A DNA stretch of 32,526 bases, from the NCBI RefSeq assembly GCF_022759005.1, contig NZ_JAEMQA010000062.1:1-32526 (forward strand), given 5' to 3'. The stretch is from Sulfuricurvum sp. GTDB lineage: Bacteria > Campylobacterota > Campylobacteria > Campylobacterales > Sulfurimonadaceae. Position 1 is the first letter of the stretch, and each line of letters opens with the position of its first letter. Below the pieces are notes generated by a model. That model was not told where the DNA came from and searched no databases. It worked only from the letters and a program-made list of their open reading frames with translations. Below are positions 1 through 7,330 of the stretch, piece by piece. Made by a program: the position numbers and the translations under genes.

Positions 1-25
1 TATCCTTAATATATATTTTACATAT

Positions 26-670
26 TTATTTTATATTTAATATCGTACTTACTTCACCAAACAGATCGTCCATCTCCTGATCCGCTTTACTGAAAATACG
101 ATACTCTTTGATACTTTTTCCTTCGCCTACGGAGTGGGCAATATCGACACGTTGTCGCAGAATCGATACCATCAGTTCAAAATGATCCGACATACAGATA
201 AAATCAACCAAATCCCCGAACCGCTTCATTGCCGGATTGATATTGTTGAACAAAACATGCGTTTTAATCACTTCACCCTGAATATTCGATAGACTCTTGA
301 GTATCTCTTCGTATTTTTGCAGCCCCATCAGATCAAACGGTTTATCGCTTATGGGGGTGATGAGCAAATCCGAAGCGATCATCGCAACACGATTGTAAGC
401 ACTGTCAAATCCTCCGGAATCTATAATTGTGAGCGAATCGGGCGTATCAGATGCGGCATACTCCGCCAACTCTTCGGCACTGTTGAAATGGAGCATTTGT
501 ATCGGGGTGAGATCATTCTCCTGACGCAATGCATTGGTTACACTCAAAGAGCGCTGTGTGTCCAAATCAATCACCCGTGTATCGAGAATAGAGGAAAAAT
601 GAACAGCAAGATTCCACGCAACAGTTGATTTTCCGACTCCCCCTTTTTGATGAGACAATGTTACGATCAT
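26..670 (-). CDS. ParA/Soj-family partitioning ATPase (orphan)
   Basis: A 214-residue P-loop ATPase of the ParA/MinD superfamily. The deviant Walker A motif KGGVGKST lies at about residues 9-16, with the signature lysine. DLDTQRSL follows at about 37-44, and an IIDSGG Walker B-like motif sits near residue 84. ParA proteins dimerise on ATP, bind DNA non-specifically and move plasmids, chromosome origins or protein clusters. No ParB or parS site is visible here, although a partner could lie beyond the left edge. The ATG at 670 is preferred over the upstream TTG at 673, and an AAAAGG ribosome site lies just upstream. The gene is flanked on both sides by very AT-rich DNA (1-45 and 674-770), unlike the rest of the window. 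It could serve cargo positioning rather than chromosome segregation. The family call is firm; the cargo is unknown. Confidence 0.88.
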   Translation of the reverse strand: MIVTLSHQKGGVGKSTVAWNLAVHFSSILDTRVIDLDTQRSLSVTNALRQENDLTPIQMLHFNSAEELAEYAASDTPDSLTIIDSGGFDSAYNRVAMIASDLLITPISDKPFDLMGLQKYEEILKSLSNIQGEVIKTHVLFNNINPAMKRFGDLVDFICMSDHFELMVSILRQRVDIAHSVGEGKSIKEYRIFSKADQEMDDLFGEVSTILNIK

Positions 671-777
671 CAATATGCCTTTTATATTATTTTGATATTT
701 AAAGTATATATTTTTTAGACTTAAAATATATATTTAATCCTTTTACAACTAAAATCTTTTTTTTCACAAATTCGGTG

Positions 778-783
778 TATAAT
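778..783 (+). promoter_or_regulatory. -10 box for the 809-1528 gene pair
   Basis: A perfect TATAAT hexamer lies at 778-783. The predicted transcript start is near 790, giving a leader of about 19 bases with an AGGAG ribosome site at 798-802. No good -35 hexamer is present; the upstream DNA is T-rich, as is usual for vegetative promoters in Campylobacterota. Confidence 0.6.
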
Positions 784-808
784 AGCGTATTCTATGCAGG
801 AGAATCGG

Positions 809-1210
809 ATGGGAGAAACCCAATTGCTCACGCTGTTTGTCGGTATCATTGCTGTATGTATGGTAATCATTGTCGTGGTGGTTATTTTTATCGGGATGCA
901 GTCGTTTAAAACGATGCGGAAAGTTCAAGACCTTATTACGCACGTAGAAAATGAGCTGAGTTTCCTCTCGACCAAAGGGGCAATGACGCTACATCAAATC
1001 AATGAATTGTTAATTCATCTCAAAGAGGAAACCAAAGAGCTGAGCGATAAATCCAAACTCTCCTTGCATGAATTGCACAATTTGCTTTCCTTTGTCCATG
1101 ACGAAACCAAATCCCTCGCCCTCAAAGCGTCCAACGGAATCGCAAAAGTGACGATCGGTTCCCTCGCCATCGGAGCACTGTCTCAATTTCTTAAGAAAAA
1201 AAAGGAGTAA
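809..1210 (+). CDS. Membrane-anchored coiled-coil protein, function unknown
   Basis: A predicted 133-residue protein with one N-terminal membrane helix rich in Ile and Val (about residues 8-30). It is followed by a long charged amphipathic helical region with heptad-like Leu/Ile spacing (about 40-105). The C-terminus is a short hydrophobic, Gly/Ala-containing patch ending in a lysine run. This layout resembles DUF948-type membrane proteins but lacks a decisive motif. An in-frame ATG at 794 exists, but the AGGAG at 798-802 lies after it and is spaced six bases from the ATG at 809, so 809 is taken as the start. The gene ends three bases before the next start, so the two are almost certainly one operon. 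A role in envelope organisation or stress is only a guess. Confidence 0.75.
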   Translation: MGETQLLTLFVGIIAVCMVIIVVVVIFIGMQSFKTMRKVQDLITHVENELSFLSTKGAMTLHQINELLIHLKEETKELSDKSKLSLHELHNLLSFVHDETKSLALKASNGIAKVTIGSLAIGALSQFLKKKKE

Positions 1211-1213
1211 ACC

Positions 1214-1528
1214 ATGAATCAAAATAATACCCTCAGTTTTGTCCTCGGAGCAGCTATCGGTGCAGTTGCCGGCTATTATCTTTTCAAACATCAAGATAAG
1301 ATCGTTGATAAGATCCATGAACTCGAAGAGAATCTAAACATCGATCATCATCAATTGATCGACAAAGCAAAAAACAAACTTGATTCACTCACCCAAAGTG
1401 TCCAATCTACGATTGAACGCTATACCCATAGTGAAGAACCCGATCGTGACGAGTTACAATCGATTATGACAGAATTGGCAAAATTGCGTGATGAAGTGCA
1501 ATCACTCAAAACAGCCTCAGCTGAGTAA
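1214..1528 (+). CDS. YtxH-like small membrane protein
   Basis: A 104-residue protein. Residues 8-25 form a Gly/Ala-rich hydrophobic segment (LGAAIGAVAGYYLF), typical of the single glycine-zipper-like helix of YtxH-domain proteins. The rest is a charged helical tail with probable coiled coil. YtxH proteins are small membrane proteins often linked to stress in Firmicutes; no biochemical function is established for relatives in this group. The start lies three bases after the stop of the upstream gene, with GGAG at 1204-1207 as ribosome site inside that gene's end. Both products combine one membrane anchor with a cytoplasmic helical tail, so they may act together. Family call is moderate. Confidence 0.75.
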   Translation: MNQNNTLSFVLGAAIGAVAGYYLFKHQDKIVDKIHELEENLNIDHHQLIDKAKNKLDSLTQSVQSTIERYTHSEEPDRDELQSIMTELAKLRDEVQSLKTASAE

Positions 1529-1529
1529 T

Positions 1530-1547
1530 GCAGCACTTCAGTGCTGC
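1530..1547. terminator. Hairpin shared by two convergent genes
   Basis: A perfect 7-bp inverted repeat, GCAGCAC at 1530-1536 and GTGCTGC at 1541-1547, with loop TTCA. It starts two bases after the YtxH-like gene and covers the last codons and the stop (1538-1540) of the ABC transporter gene on the other strand. Neither side has a strong T-tract, so termination efficiency is uncertain. Confidence 0.45.
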
Positions 1548-3298
1548 TTGTTCACAAAACGGTTAAAACGTCCGTCCAATTTTTCCAACTCTTCTCGAGT
1601 CCCTTCTTCAAGGATAAGACCGTTTTCGAGCACGTAAATATAATCTGCACGAGTCACCGTGCTTAACCGATGTGCGATGATGATGACTGTTTTATCGTGT
1701 AAAAAACTTTCTAAGGCTTCAAACAAAGCACTCTCCGTATGAACATCAAGTGCCGATGTTGATTCATCGAAAATAACTACCTTTGGATTGGCCAATACCA
1801 TACGCGCAATACTAAGCCGCTGACGCTGGCCTCCAGAGAGTCGAATACCGAACTTGCCGACCTGCGTTTCCAGTCCCTCAGGTAAAGTAGATACAAATTC
1901 CGAGAGCTGTGCGATATTCAAGGCTTGCACTATCTTCTCATCATCAAGAGCATCCCCCATCGTTAAATTAAACCGAAGGGTGTCATTGAACATCAACGGC
2001 TGCTGCAAGACAACAAAGACCTCATCACGTACGCGGGAAAAACCGATCTCATTGACACTAACACCGTTATAAAGGATATCTCCCGAACTTGGAGGATAAA
2101 AACCAACAAGTAGCTGCGATAGGGTGCTTTTACCGCTACCGCTCGCACCGATGATCGCGACGGTGCCACCCGCACGGATGTTAAGATTTATCCCTTTTAA
2201 TACCGGCTCTTTTTCATCGTATCCAAACACCAAATCACGCGTTTGTATTGAGAGGGATTTTGCACCATCCAAAGTTTTCGTAGTACTGAGCACCGGCTCG
2301 GTAGGAAGAGACAACAGCTCATTCAAACGGGCAAGGGCATTTTTTGCGTTCGCAAAGCTGTACTGGAGCGACAACAAATCCTGTACAGGAGTCATCATAA
2401 ACCATAGATAGCCGAAAATTCCGAACATAACTCCGATCGATAAGTCCGAATACAAAACCATCACCAGTCCAAGGGCACGAAAAATCTCAAAACCGCTCAG
2501 AAAAAGGGTATACGAGTACCTCTCACCCATCAACGCTTTGATTCCATATTCGCTCGCACTATGACGCAATCTTTTCGATTGATCGATGGCATTGGCGATG
2601 AAATGCTCCTCTTTGTTGCTGGCACGAATCTGTCCGAAGAGGTCACACATCTGCGTTAGCGTATCCGATAATTCTCCAATGGTGCGGTTTTGCTCTTTTT
2701 TCAGTACTCCTACCCGAGTCGAAATTTTTCGGGTGACGATCATAATCAGAGGTTGAAAAATAAGGATCAAAATTCCAAAAAGAGGATTGATAAAAATGAG
2801 CACGACAGCAACACCGATCAAAGTGGCTATCGAAACAATAAGTTTTGAGAGAGCACCCCCTAAGAACTGCTCGATCGTATCAATATCGGTAATGAGATGG
2901 GTAATTACTTTCCCGCTGCCCAAACGTTCATATGCAGACATCGAAACATGTTTCAGATGTTCTAATGCACGAACACGAATTGCAAAACCCAACTCCTGAG
3001 AAAGCGTAATAAAAAACTTTTGAGAAACCACACTCAGAAGGAAAAAAATAAATCGCAATGCGATCGTGACAACCAACACAATACCGATGTAAAGAAGAGG
3101 TTCCTGAAGAGAGGTAATAGAGTCTATCGCTTCGGTGATTTTCCCCCCTTTTTTGAGGAGTACCTCATCCACCATTAAAGGGATAAGCAAAGGGATAGGA
3201 ATTGAGATAAGTGTGGCAAGAATTGCTATTACGTTCCCCCAAAGAAGAGAACGTTTATAGCGAAGCATCATCGTAAAAAGGTGTTTAAAAGCAATCAT
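1538..3298 (-). CDS. ABC exporter, fused membrane and ATPase domains (MsbA/MDR type)
   Basis: A 586-residue half-transporter. The N-terminal exporter-type transmembrane domain spans about residues 10-310. The C-terminal nucleotide-binding domain begins near residue 345, with Walker A GASGSGKST (about 385-392), signature LSGGQRQR (about 487), Walker B VVIFDE (about 508) and the H-loop AHR (about 543). Proteins of this build form homo- or heterodimers that export lipids, drugs or peptides. MsbA (lipid A flippase) is one possibility, but substrate cannot be read from sequence. A GTG two codons upstream (3304) is also in frame. The ATG at 3298 is preferred because a perfect TATAAT ends exactly seven bases before it. 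No ribosome-binding sequence precedes either codon, so the mRNA may be leaderless. The 3' end overlaps a hairpin. Confidence 0.9.
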   Translation of the reverse strand: MIAFKHLFTMMLRYKRSLLWGNVIAILATLISIPIPLLIPLMVDEVLLKKGGKITEAIDSITSLQEPLLYIGIVLVVTIALRFIFFLLSVVSQKFFITLSQELGFAIRVRALEHLKHVSMSAYERLGSGKVITHLITDIDTIEQFLGGALSKLIVSIATLIGVAVVLIFINPLFGILILIFQPLIMIVTRKISTRVGVLKKEQNRTIGELSDTLTQMCDLFGQIRASNKEEHFIANAIDQSKRLRHSASEYGIKALMGERYSYTLFLSGFEIFRALGLVMVLYSDLSIGVMFGIFGYLWFMMTPVQDLLSLQYSFANAKNALARLNELLSLPTEPVLSTTKTLDGAKSLSIQTRDLVFGYDEKEPVLKGINLNIRAGGTVAIIGASGSGKSTLSQLLVGFYPPSSGDILYNGVSVNEIGFSRVRDEVFVVLQQPLMFNDTLRFNLTMGDALDDEKIVQALNIAQLSEFVSTLPEGLETQVGKFGIRLSGGQRQRLSIARMVLANPKVVIFDESTSALDVHTESALFEALESFLHDKTVIIIAHRLSTVTRADYIYVLENGLILEEGTREELEKLDGRFNRFVNKQH

Positions 3299-3305
3299 AA
3301 TCACG

Positions 3306-3311
3306 ATTATA
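3306..3311 (-). promoter_or_regulatory. -10 box giving a probable leaderless mRNA for the ABC exporter
   Basis: TATAAT on the minus strand (3311 to 3306), followed by seven bases and then the ATG at 3298. A start of transcription at the usual distance falls on the A of the ATG. No Shine-Dalgarno sequence is present. Confidence 0.5.
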
Positions 3312-3417
3312 TCAAAAGGAGTTTATCTCTTTGCAAGAACTATTCTAAATAATAAAAATTTTCTTTTAGAAAGAAAAATTACTTCACATCAGTTTAGTTG
3401 CATTAAAGTTTGTGTGT

Positions 3418-3423
3418 TACAAT
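3418..3423 (+). promoter_or_regulatory. -10 box for the peroxiredoxin gene
   Basis: TACAAT at 3418-3423 predicts a transcript start near 3430 and a leader of about 33 bases. The leader carries AAGGA at 3452-3456. An imperfect AT-rich inverted repeat at about 3356-3380 lies upstream and could be an operator, but no PerR or Fur consensus is recognised. Confidence 0.5.
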
Positions 3424-3462
3424 TTCCATACTTTAACATCAAAAACCACACAAGGAAAACAT

Positions 3463-4059
3463 ATGCTCGTTACTAAAAAAGCTCCTGACTTTACCGCTAC
3501 TGCCGTTCTTGGGAACAACCAAATCGTTGACAACTTCAACTTGTATGAAAATCTCGGTGAAAAAGGTGCCGTCCTTTTCTTCTATCCACTCGATTTTACA
3601 TTCGTTTGTCCGTCTGAATTGATCGCATTCGATCACCGTCTTGACGCGTTTACTGAGCGTGGAATCAACGTTATCGGTGTATCGGTTGACTCACAATTCA
3701 GCCACTTCGCATGGAAAAACACTCCGGTAAACCAAGGCGGTATCGGTCAAGTTCGCTATCCACTCGTAGCCGATTTGAACAAACAAATTTCACGTGATTA
3801 CGATGTACTTTTCGGTGAGTCGGTTGCTCTTCGCGGTTCATTTTTGATCGACAAAGACGGAACTGTCCGTCATGCGGTTATCAACGACCTTCCACTCGGG
3901 CGTAACATCGATGAGATGCTTCGTATGATCGATGCGATGTTGTTCACAAACGAGCACGGTGAAGTGTGCCCTGCAGGTTGGGCAAAAGGTGACGCCGGTA
4001 TGAAAGCAAGCACTGAGGGTGTTGCTGAATATCTTGCTGCGCACGCAGAGACACTGTAA
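3463..4059 (+). CDS. Typical 2-Cys peroxiredoxin (AhpC/TSA family)
   Basis: A 198-residue thioredoxin-fold peroxidase of the Prx1/AhpC group. It reduces H2O2, organic peroxides and peroxynitrite in the cytoplasm. The peroxidatic cysteine is Cys49, in FYPLDFTFVCPSE. The resolving cysteine is Cys169, in GEVCPAGW, as expected for a typical two-Cys enzyme that forms intersubunit disulfides. An upstream in-frame codon at 3412 lies inside the promoter. The ATG at 3463, with AAGGA six bases before it, gives the normal family N-terminus (LVTKKAPDF). The gene stands alone, divergent from the ABC exporter, and is followed by copy 1 of the dispersed structured repeat. The electron donor (AhpF or thioredoxin) is not in the window. 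The family call is very secure. Confidence 0.96.
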   Translation: MLVTKKAPDFTATAVLGNNQIVDNFNLYENLGEKGAVLFFYPLDFTFVCPSELIAFDHRLDAFTERGINVIGVSVDSQFSHFAWKNTPVNQGGIGQVRYPLVADLNKQISRDYDVLFGESVALRGSFLIDKDGTVRHAVINDLPLGRNIDEMLRMIDAMLFTNEHGEVCPAGWAKGDAGMKASTEGVAEYLAAHAETL

Positions 4060-4066
4060 TTTGAAC

Positions 4067-4140
4067 GCGACAGGAGCAAAGCCCCTGTTGCTACGCTGGC
4101 CGCTAAGGCACTAAAGCTTGCCTCTTCGAGGCAGATTTTA
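4067..4140 (+). repeat. Dispersed structured repeat, copy 1
   Basis: The left arm GCGACAGG (4067-4074) pairs with CCTGTTGC (4084-4091) around the nine-base loop AGCAAAGCC. TACGCT (4092-4097) follows, then a short GCC/GGC hairpin, and then a perfect hairpin with arms TGCCTC and GAGGCA (4119-4133). From 4092 to 4138 it matches 9948-9994 at 44 of 47 bases. It lies between the peroxiredoxin and FetB-like genes. The last hairpin plus GATTTTA may act as a terminator. Confidence 0.75.
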
Positions 4141-4182
4141 CCTCGCTCTTTTTATTAATCAAAAATACTCTATCCTTTTGTC

Positions 4183-4920
4183 ATGCAATACTCTTTTTTA
4201 GCCTCGTATCTACTCATCATCTTTGCCCTGTGGTATTCACGCCGTGAACACTTCGGTCTGGAAAAAACGATCCTCACCAACTCGATACTCGCAATGGTAC
4301 AGCTGGGAGTTCTGGGATACGCACTTGTCTATCTGTTCAAAATGGAGCATCCCGCACTCTTGTTTTTCGTTTTGCTGGGAATGGTAACGTTCGGAGCCTA
4401 TACGGCGCGTAAACGGACACCGCTGGGAGAGCAGAGTTTTAAAATCGCGTTTTATTCGATAGGGGCATCCTCTGCCATCGTTTTTTTATCGATGATGGCG
4501 TTTGGGGTGATTCATATGGTACCCCATGAGATGATCCCTATCGGGGGAATGATCATCGGAAATGCCCTCAACGTCTACACCCAAAGCACCGAACGGTTCC
4601 GCGCCGAGGTGAAAAATACGATCGAGACAATCGAGGGGATGGTGGCACTGGGGGCTCCGCTTAAAGAAGCGTTATCTTTTGCCTCCAAAGCCTCCGTCAA
4701 AGCCTCTATGATCCCCACACTCAACATGCTCCAAACAGTGGGAATCATCCATATCCCCGGCATCACGACGGGGATGCTCCTAGCCGGAGCCGATCCGCTC
4801 AAAGCGATATCCTATCAACTCGCCGTCATGTACATGATGGTCGCCGTCGCACTCCTCTCAGCCGTATTGAGCACCCTATTTTCCTATCGAGTGATTATCG
4901 GAGCGGCGTTTAAAAATTAA
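4183..4920 (+). CDS. FetB/YbbM-type (UPF0014) ABC transporter permease, no partner ATPase nearby
   Basis: A 245-residue integral membrane protein with about seven hydrophobic segments. It carries the family hallmarks: GGMIIGNALN (about 121-130), a TIETIEGMVALGA cytoplasmic segment, and TVGIIHIPGITTGMLLAGADP (split about 185-205). In E. coli, FetB works with the ATPase FetA in iron export and peroxide resistance. No ABC ATPase follows or precedes it here, so it either uses a subunit encoded elsewhere or works differently. The position just downstream of a peroxiredoxin fits an oxidative-stress or iron role, but that is inference. No ribosome site is evident before the ATG at 4183; TATCCT at 4171-4176 is a weak -10 candidate. 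The family is secure; the substrate is inferred. Confidence 0.88.
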   Translation: MQYSFLASYLLIIFALWYSRREHFGLEKTILTNSILAMVQLGVLGYALVYLFKMEHPALLFFVLLGMVTFGAYTARKRTPLGEQSFKIAFYSIGASSAIVFLSMMAFGVIHMVPHEMIPIGGMIIGNALNVYTQSTERFRAEVKNTIETIEGMVALGAPLKEALSFASKASVKASMIPTLNMLQTVGIIHIPGITTGMLLAGADPLKAISYQLAVMYMMVAVALLSAVLSTLFSYRVIIGAAFKN

Positions 4921-4936
4921 GCGCACTAGTGCGCTT
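4919..4936 (-). terminator. Terminator after the helicase operon
   Basis: A perfect 18-bp palindrome (AAGCGCACTAGTGCGCTT) lies at 4919-4936. Read on the minus strand it is followed by TTAATTTTTA (4920-4911), a T-tract that falls inside the last codons of the FetB-like gene. It therefore fits an intrinsic terminator for the minus-strand operon. Read the other way it lacks a T-tract. Confidence 0.6.
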
Positions 4937-5016
4937 GGGCATTCCGCCGTGGACATTGTGCCCCCAGCGGGTAAAACACAACGTTAGCGTAGTCATCGGG
5001 GCTTTGCTTCGATGAC
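4937..5016 (-). repeat. Dispersed structured repeat, copy 3 (divergent body)
   Basis: On the minus strand, GTCATCGA (5016-5009) pairs with CCGATGAC (4999-4992), seven of eight pairs, around the nine-base loop AGCAAAGCC, identical to copy 1. TACGCT (4991-4986) follows as in the other copies. Further in, only CCGCT and GGCAC blocks resemble copies 1 and 2, so the body has diverged or belongs to a subfamily. The stem-loop encodes the last codons and the TGA stop (4995-4993) of the Pif1-like helicase. The inner boundary is uncertain. Confidence 0.5.
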
Positions 5017-6261
5017 ATACTCATTACTTCCCTCACTAAACCGTTTTGCCCTAGGGTGGACAAAGCAGAGTTTTTCCCATCCCCGATGCGGGCGGATCAG
5101 TATGACGCGATGCGCCGAAACAGAGCGTGATAATGCGACATAAAACTGTGACGGGGCGAAAATCTCGTTCGTCTCGATGACATAATCAGCCAGAGACATC
5201 CCCTGCGATTTATGGATCGTGATTGCAAATGCCAGTGTCAGGGGGAACTGACTAAGAGTAAGAAGTTTCTCTTCGATAGCAGGGCCCCCTTTTTCCACCC
5301 AACGCGTTTTTACCGTATCGACCCGCTCTACTTTGACATTTACCCCATCGGCTTTTTTCACCCAAATCAGGTCACTCTCAATGGAAGTTATCACTCCCCG
5401 TTCGCCGTTGTAGTAGTTCCAAGCATTGCGGGTAAAGAGAATCGGAGCACCCACTTTGAGGCTCAAAATAGGCTCAATACGGCTCTCGGTCATAAACCTC
5501 TCCACATCACGATCCTGCATTTTTTTATCGTGAATCGTGACATAGGTCTCCACCTCGATCATCTCCCCGTACAAATGCTCCAACTGGGAACGGTTATGAT
5601 TTTGAGCGCTGATATTTTTACCAAACAGCAGCGTCATCGTGCTCATATCTTCGGCCAGCGGTTTAATCAACGCCTCAAGAGCCTCGTGCGCCGCTTCATC
5701 GAGACGTGCATGACGCACTTTCTCCAATAGCTCCAGAAACTTCGCTTCATGGGTACGATATGACCCTTCCAAGTGGAGCGTCTCAAATCCAAGCCGCTCC
5801 CACGAGTGAGATTCAAACGCAAAGCAGATCGGCTCATTCCCGCGGGTTACAGGGGGGAGCTGCAAAAAATCTCCCACCACGATAACACGACCGCTAAATT
5901 CGGCTTGCAGCAATCGAAGCCGTATCATATCAAGCAGCGGCGCACCCACCATTGAAATCTCATCGATGACAATAATCTGCATAGAACGGATCAGTTTGAT
6001 GATTTTTTCGGCGGGCTCAAGCTTGCCATTTCTCTCCAGTTCCTCTTGGGAATTGGCGATCCCTAGATCAAAAAAACTGTGAAGCGTCTGCCCTCCGATC
6101 AGCGTTGCCGCCATCCCCGTCGAGGCGAGACGGGCTACCGATTTTCCCTTTTGTACCGCATCCTCGATCAGGGCACGGGTGAGGGTCGTTTTCCCTGATC
6201 CCGCCCCTCCGGTGATAAAGAGGTTGGAGGTTTCTAAAATAGAAAGTGCTTTTTCAATCAT
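4993..6261 (-). CDS. Pif1/RecD2-like superfamily 1B DNA helicase
   Basis: A 422-residue SF1B helicase. Motif I (GGAGSGKTT) is at about 18-26, motif II (VIDEISMV) at 98-105 and motif III (GDFLQLPPV) at 130-138. The late motifs are TIHKSQGMSLADYVIE (about 360-375) and FYVALSRSVS (about 383-392). DEISMV and GDFLQLPPV place it in the Pif1/Dda/RecD2 group of 5'-3' helicases that unwind forks, G-quadruplexes or R-loops. It lacks an added N- or C-terminal domain. Its ATG overlaps the end of the upstream VWA gene by eight bases (ATGATTGA), so translation is likely coupled. It is the last gene of the four-gene operon. The final residues (VIEAKPR) and stop are encoded within repeat copy 3. The helicase class is certain; whether it is a housekeeping Pif1 or a dedicated part of this operon is open. 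Confidence 0.9.
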   Translation of the reverse strand: MIEKALSILETSNLFITGGAGSGKTTLTRALIEDAVQKGKSVARLASTGMAATLIGGQTLHSFFDLGIANSQEELERNGKLEPAEKIIKLIRSMQIIVIDEISMVGAPLLDMIRLRLLQAEFSGRVIVVGDFLQLPPVTRGNEPICFAFESHSWERLGFETLHLEGSYRTHEAKFLELLEKVRHARLDEAAHEALEALIKPLAEDMSTMTLLFGKNISAQNHNRSQLEHLYGEMIEVETYVTIHDKKMQDRDVERFMTESRIEPILSLKVGAPILFTRNAWNYYNGERGVITSIESDLIWVKKADGVNVKVERVDTVKTRWVEKGGPAIEEKLLTLSQFPLTLAFAITIHKSQGMSLADYVIETNEIFAPSQFYVALSRSVSAHRVILIRPHRGWEKLCFVHPRAKRFSEGSNEYVIEAKPR

Positions 6262-7330
6262 CCTGATCCTTCAAAACAATTACCCTTCCAAACGGCACCG
6301 ATACACTTTTGGATGCAACCCATACAACCTCATACGAAGGTTCATAGGGGGGAAATTTCCCCTCCAAATCGGTAAAATAGAGGAGCATTTTAGGCTGAAA
6401 AGCAAACGTTTCGACCAGCTCAAACACCGGCGTAAAATCGGTCCCTCCCCCTCCGAGAAGATCATACTCGATTTTATCGCCGTTTTCACAATGGTGAATA
6501 CTGCGAACACGATCATCGCATACGATCACATCGATACTGTACGAACCAAATGCTTCCATGATCGATTCGATTTCACCGATAAACACTGAGAGTAATAACT
6601 CCTCTATCGAACCCGAAGAGTCAATTGCGATAACCAGCTCAAGGCGACGTGAGCGAACTCCCGGTAAATACACCCCGTTATACAGAAGCTTTTTCGAAGG
6701 CGGCATGAGGGTATAATCGCTCACATAATACCCCCCAATCATGTCGCGCAGTTCACTTCTCCAATCAATCCGATTTTTAGATTGAAGTCCAAATTGCCGA
6801 CAAAATGATTCAGCGTACGGATCATCTTTTTCCATCGCTTCATGCACACGTTTCTCTCTTTGTGCACGGGATAACTTTTCCTCTAAGCCCTCGCCGTCTC
6901 TGTGATCGTCCGCATCCCGATCGTTTTGTTCTTGATCCAAAAACTCTTTTGAGAGCTCCGTATAGATCTCCTCCGCACTAAGATTTCCAAAGCGCTTATC
7001 ATAACTGATTTTTGGCGGAGGGGTAAATCCGCTCTCTATGAGAAGGGTATTGATCGCATAATCACAGGCCATATTCCATAGCCACGGGCTTCGATTTCCC
7101 CGACGAAGGGTATGCGACAGAGCTTCATGCAAAGCTCCGTTACACAAAACAAACATTTTTTCTTCGATGCTGAGAGATTCGACATACCCCTCACGATACT
7201 CTATTGTATTGTCTTTAACGCTAAAACTTTCGATATTATCATTGAGAATCATCTCCATCCCTGAAGCTATCATCCCAAAAAACGGGTACTCAAGTAAAAG
7301 TTTGGCTTTGAGAGGAGAGAAATCACTCAT
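6254..7330 (-). CDS. DUF2201-type metallopeptidase-like + VWA-domain protein
   Basis: A 358-residue two-part protein. The N-terminal part has HEALSH (residues 68-73), an HExxxH motif, followed by NMACDYAIN (86-94), matching the putative metallopeptidase region of DUF2201. A highly charged linker follows (about 130-175). The C-terminal part is a von Willebrand A-like domain with MIDAS DSSGS (237-241) and the later GGGGTDF (293-299) that supplies the MIDAS threonine. Proteins of this build are typically encoded next to MoxR ATPases, and the pair is thought to act as a metal-dependent chaperone or activator complex. That is the case here: its ATG overlaps the MoxR stop by four bases (ATGA), and the helicase follows with an eight-base overlap. 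Peptidase activity is unproven; the domain calls are good. Confidence 0.85.
   Translation of the reverse strand: MSDFSPLKAKLLLEYPFFGMIASGMEMILNDNIESFSVKDNTIEYREGYVESLSIEEKMFVLCNGALHEALSHTLRRGNRSPWLWNMACDYAINTLLIESGFTPPPKISYDKRFGNLSAEEIYTELSKEFLDQEQNDRDADDHRDGEGLEEKLSRAQREKRVHEAMEKDDPYAESFCRQFGLQSKNRIDWRSELRDMIGGYYVSDYTLMPPSKKLLYNGVYLPGVRSRRLELVIAIDSSGSIEELLLSVFIGEIESIMEAFGSYSIDVIVCDDRVRSIHHCENGDKIEYDLLGGGGTDFTPVFELVETFAFQPKMLLYFTDLEGKFPPYEPSYEVVWVASKSVSVPFGRVIVLKDQDD

Noticed and set aside
3356-3380. AT-rich imperfect inverted repeat upstream of the peroxiredoxin gene
   Set aside because: It could be an operator, but the pairing has a bulge, the sequence is nearly all A/T, and no PerR/Fur consensus is recognised.
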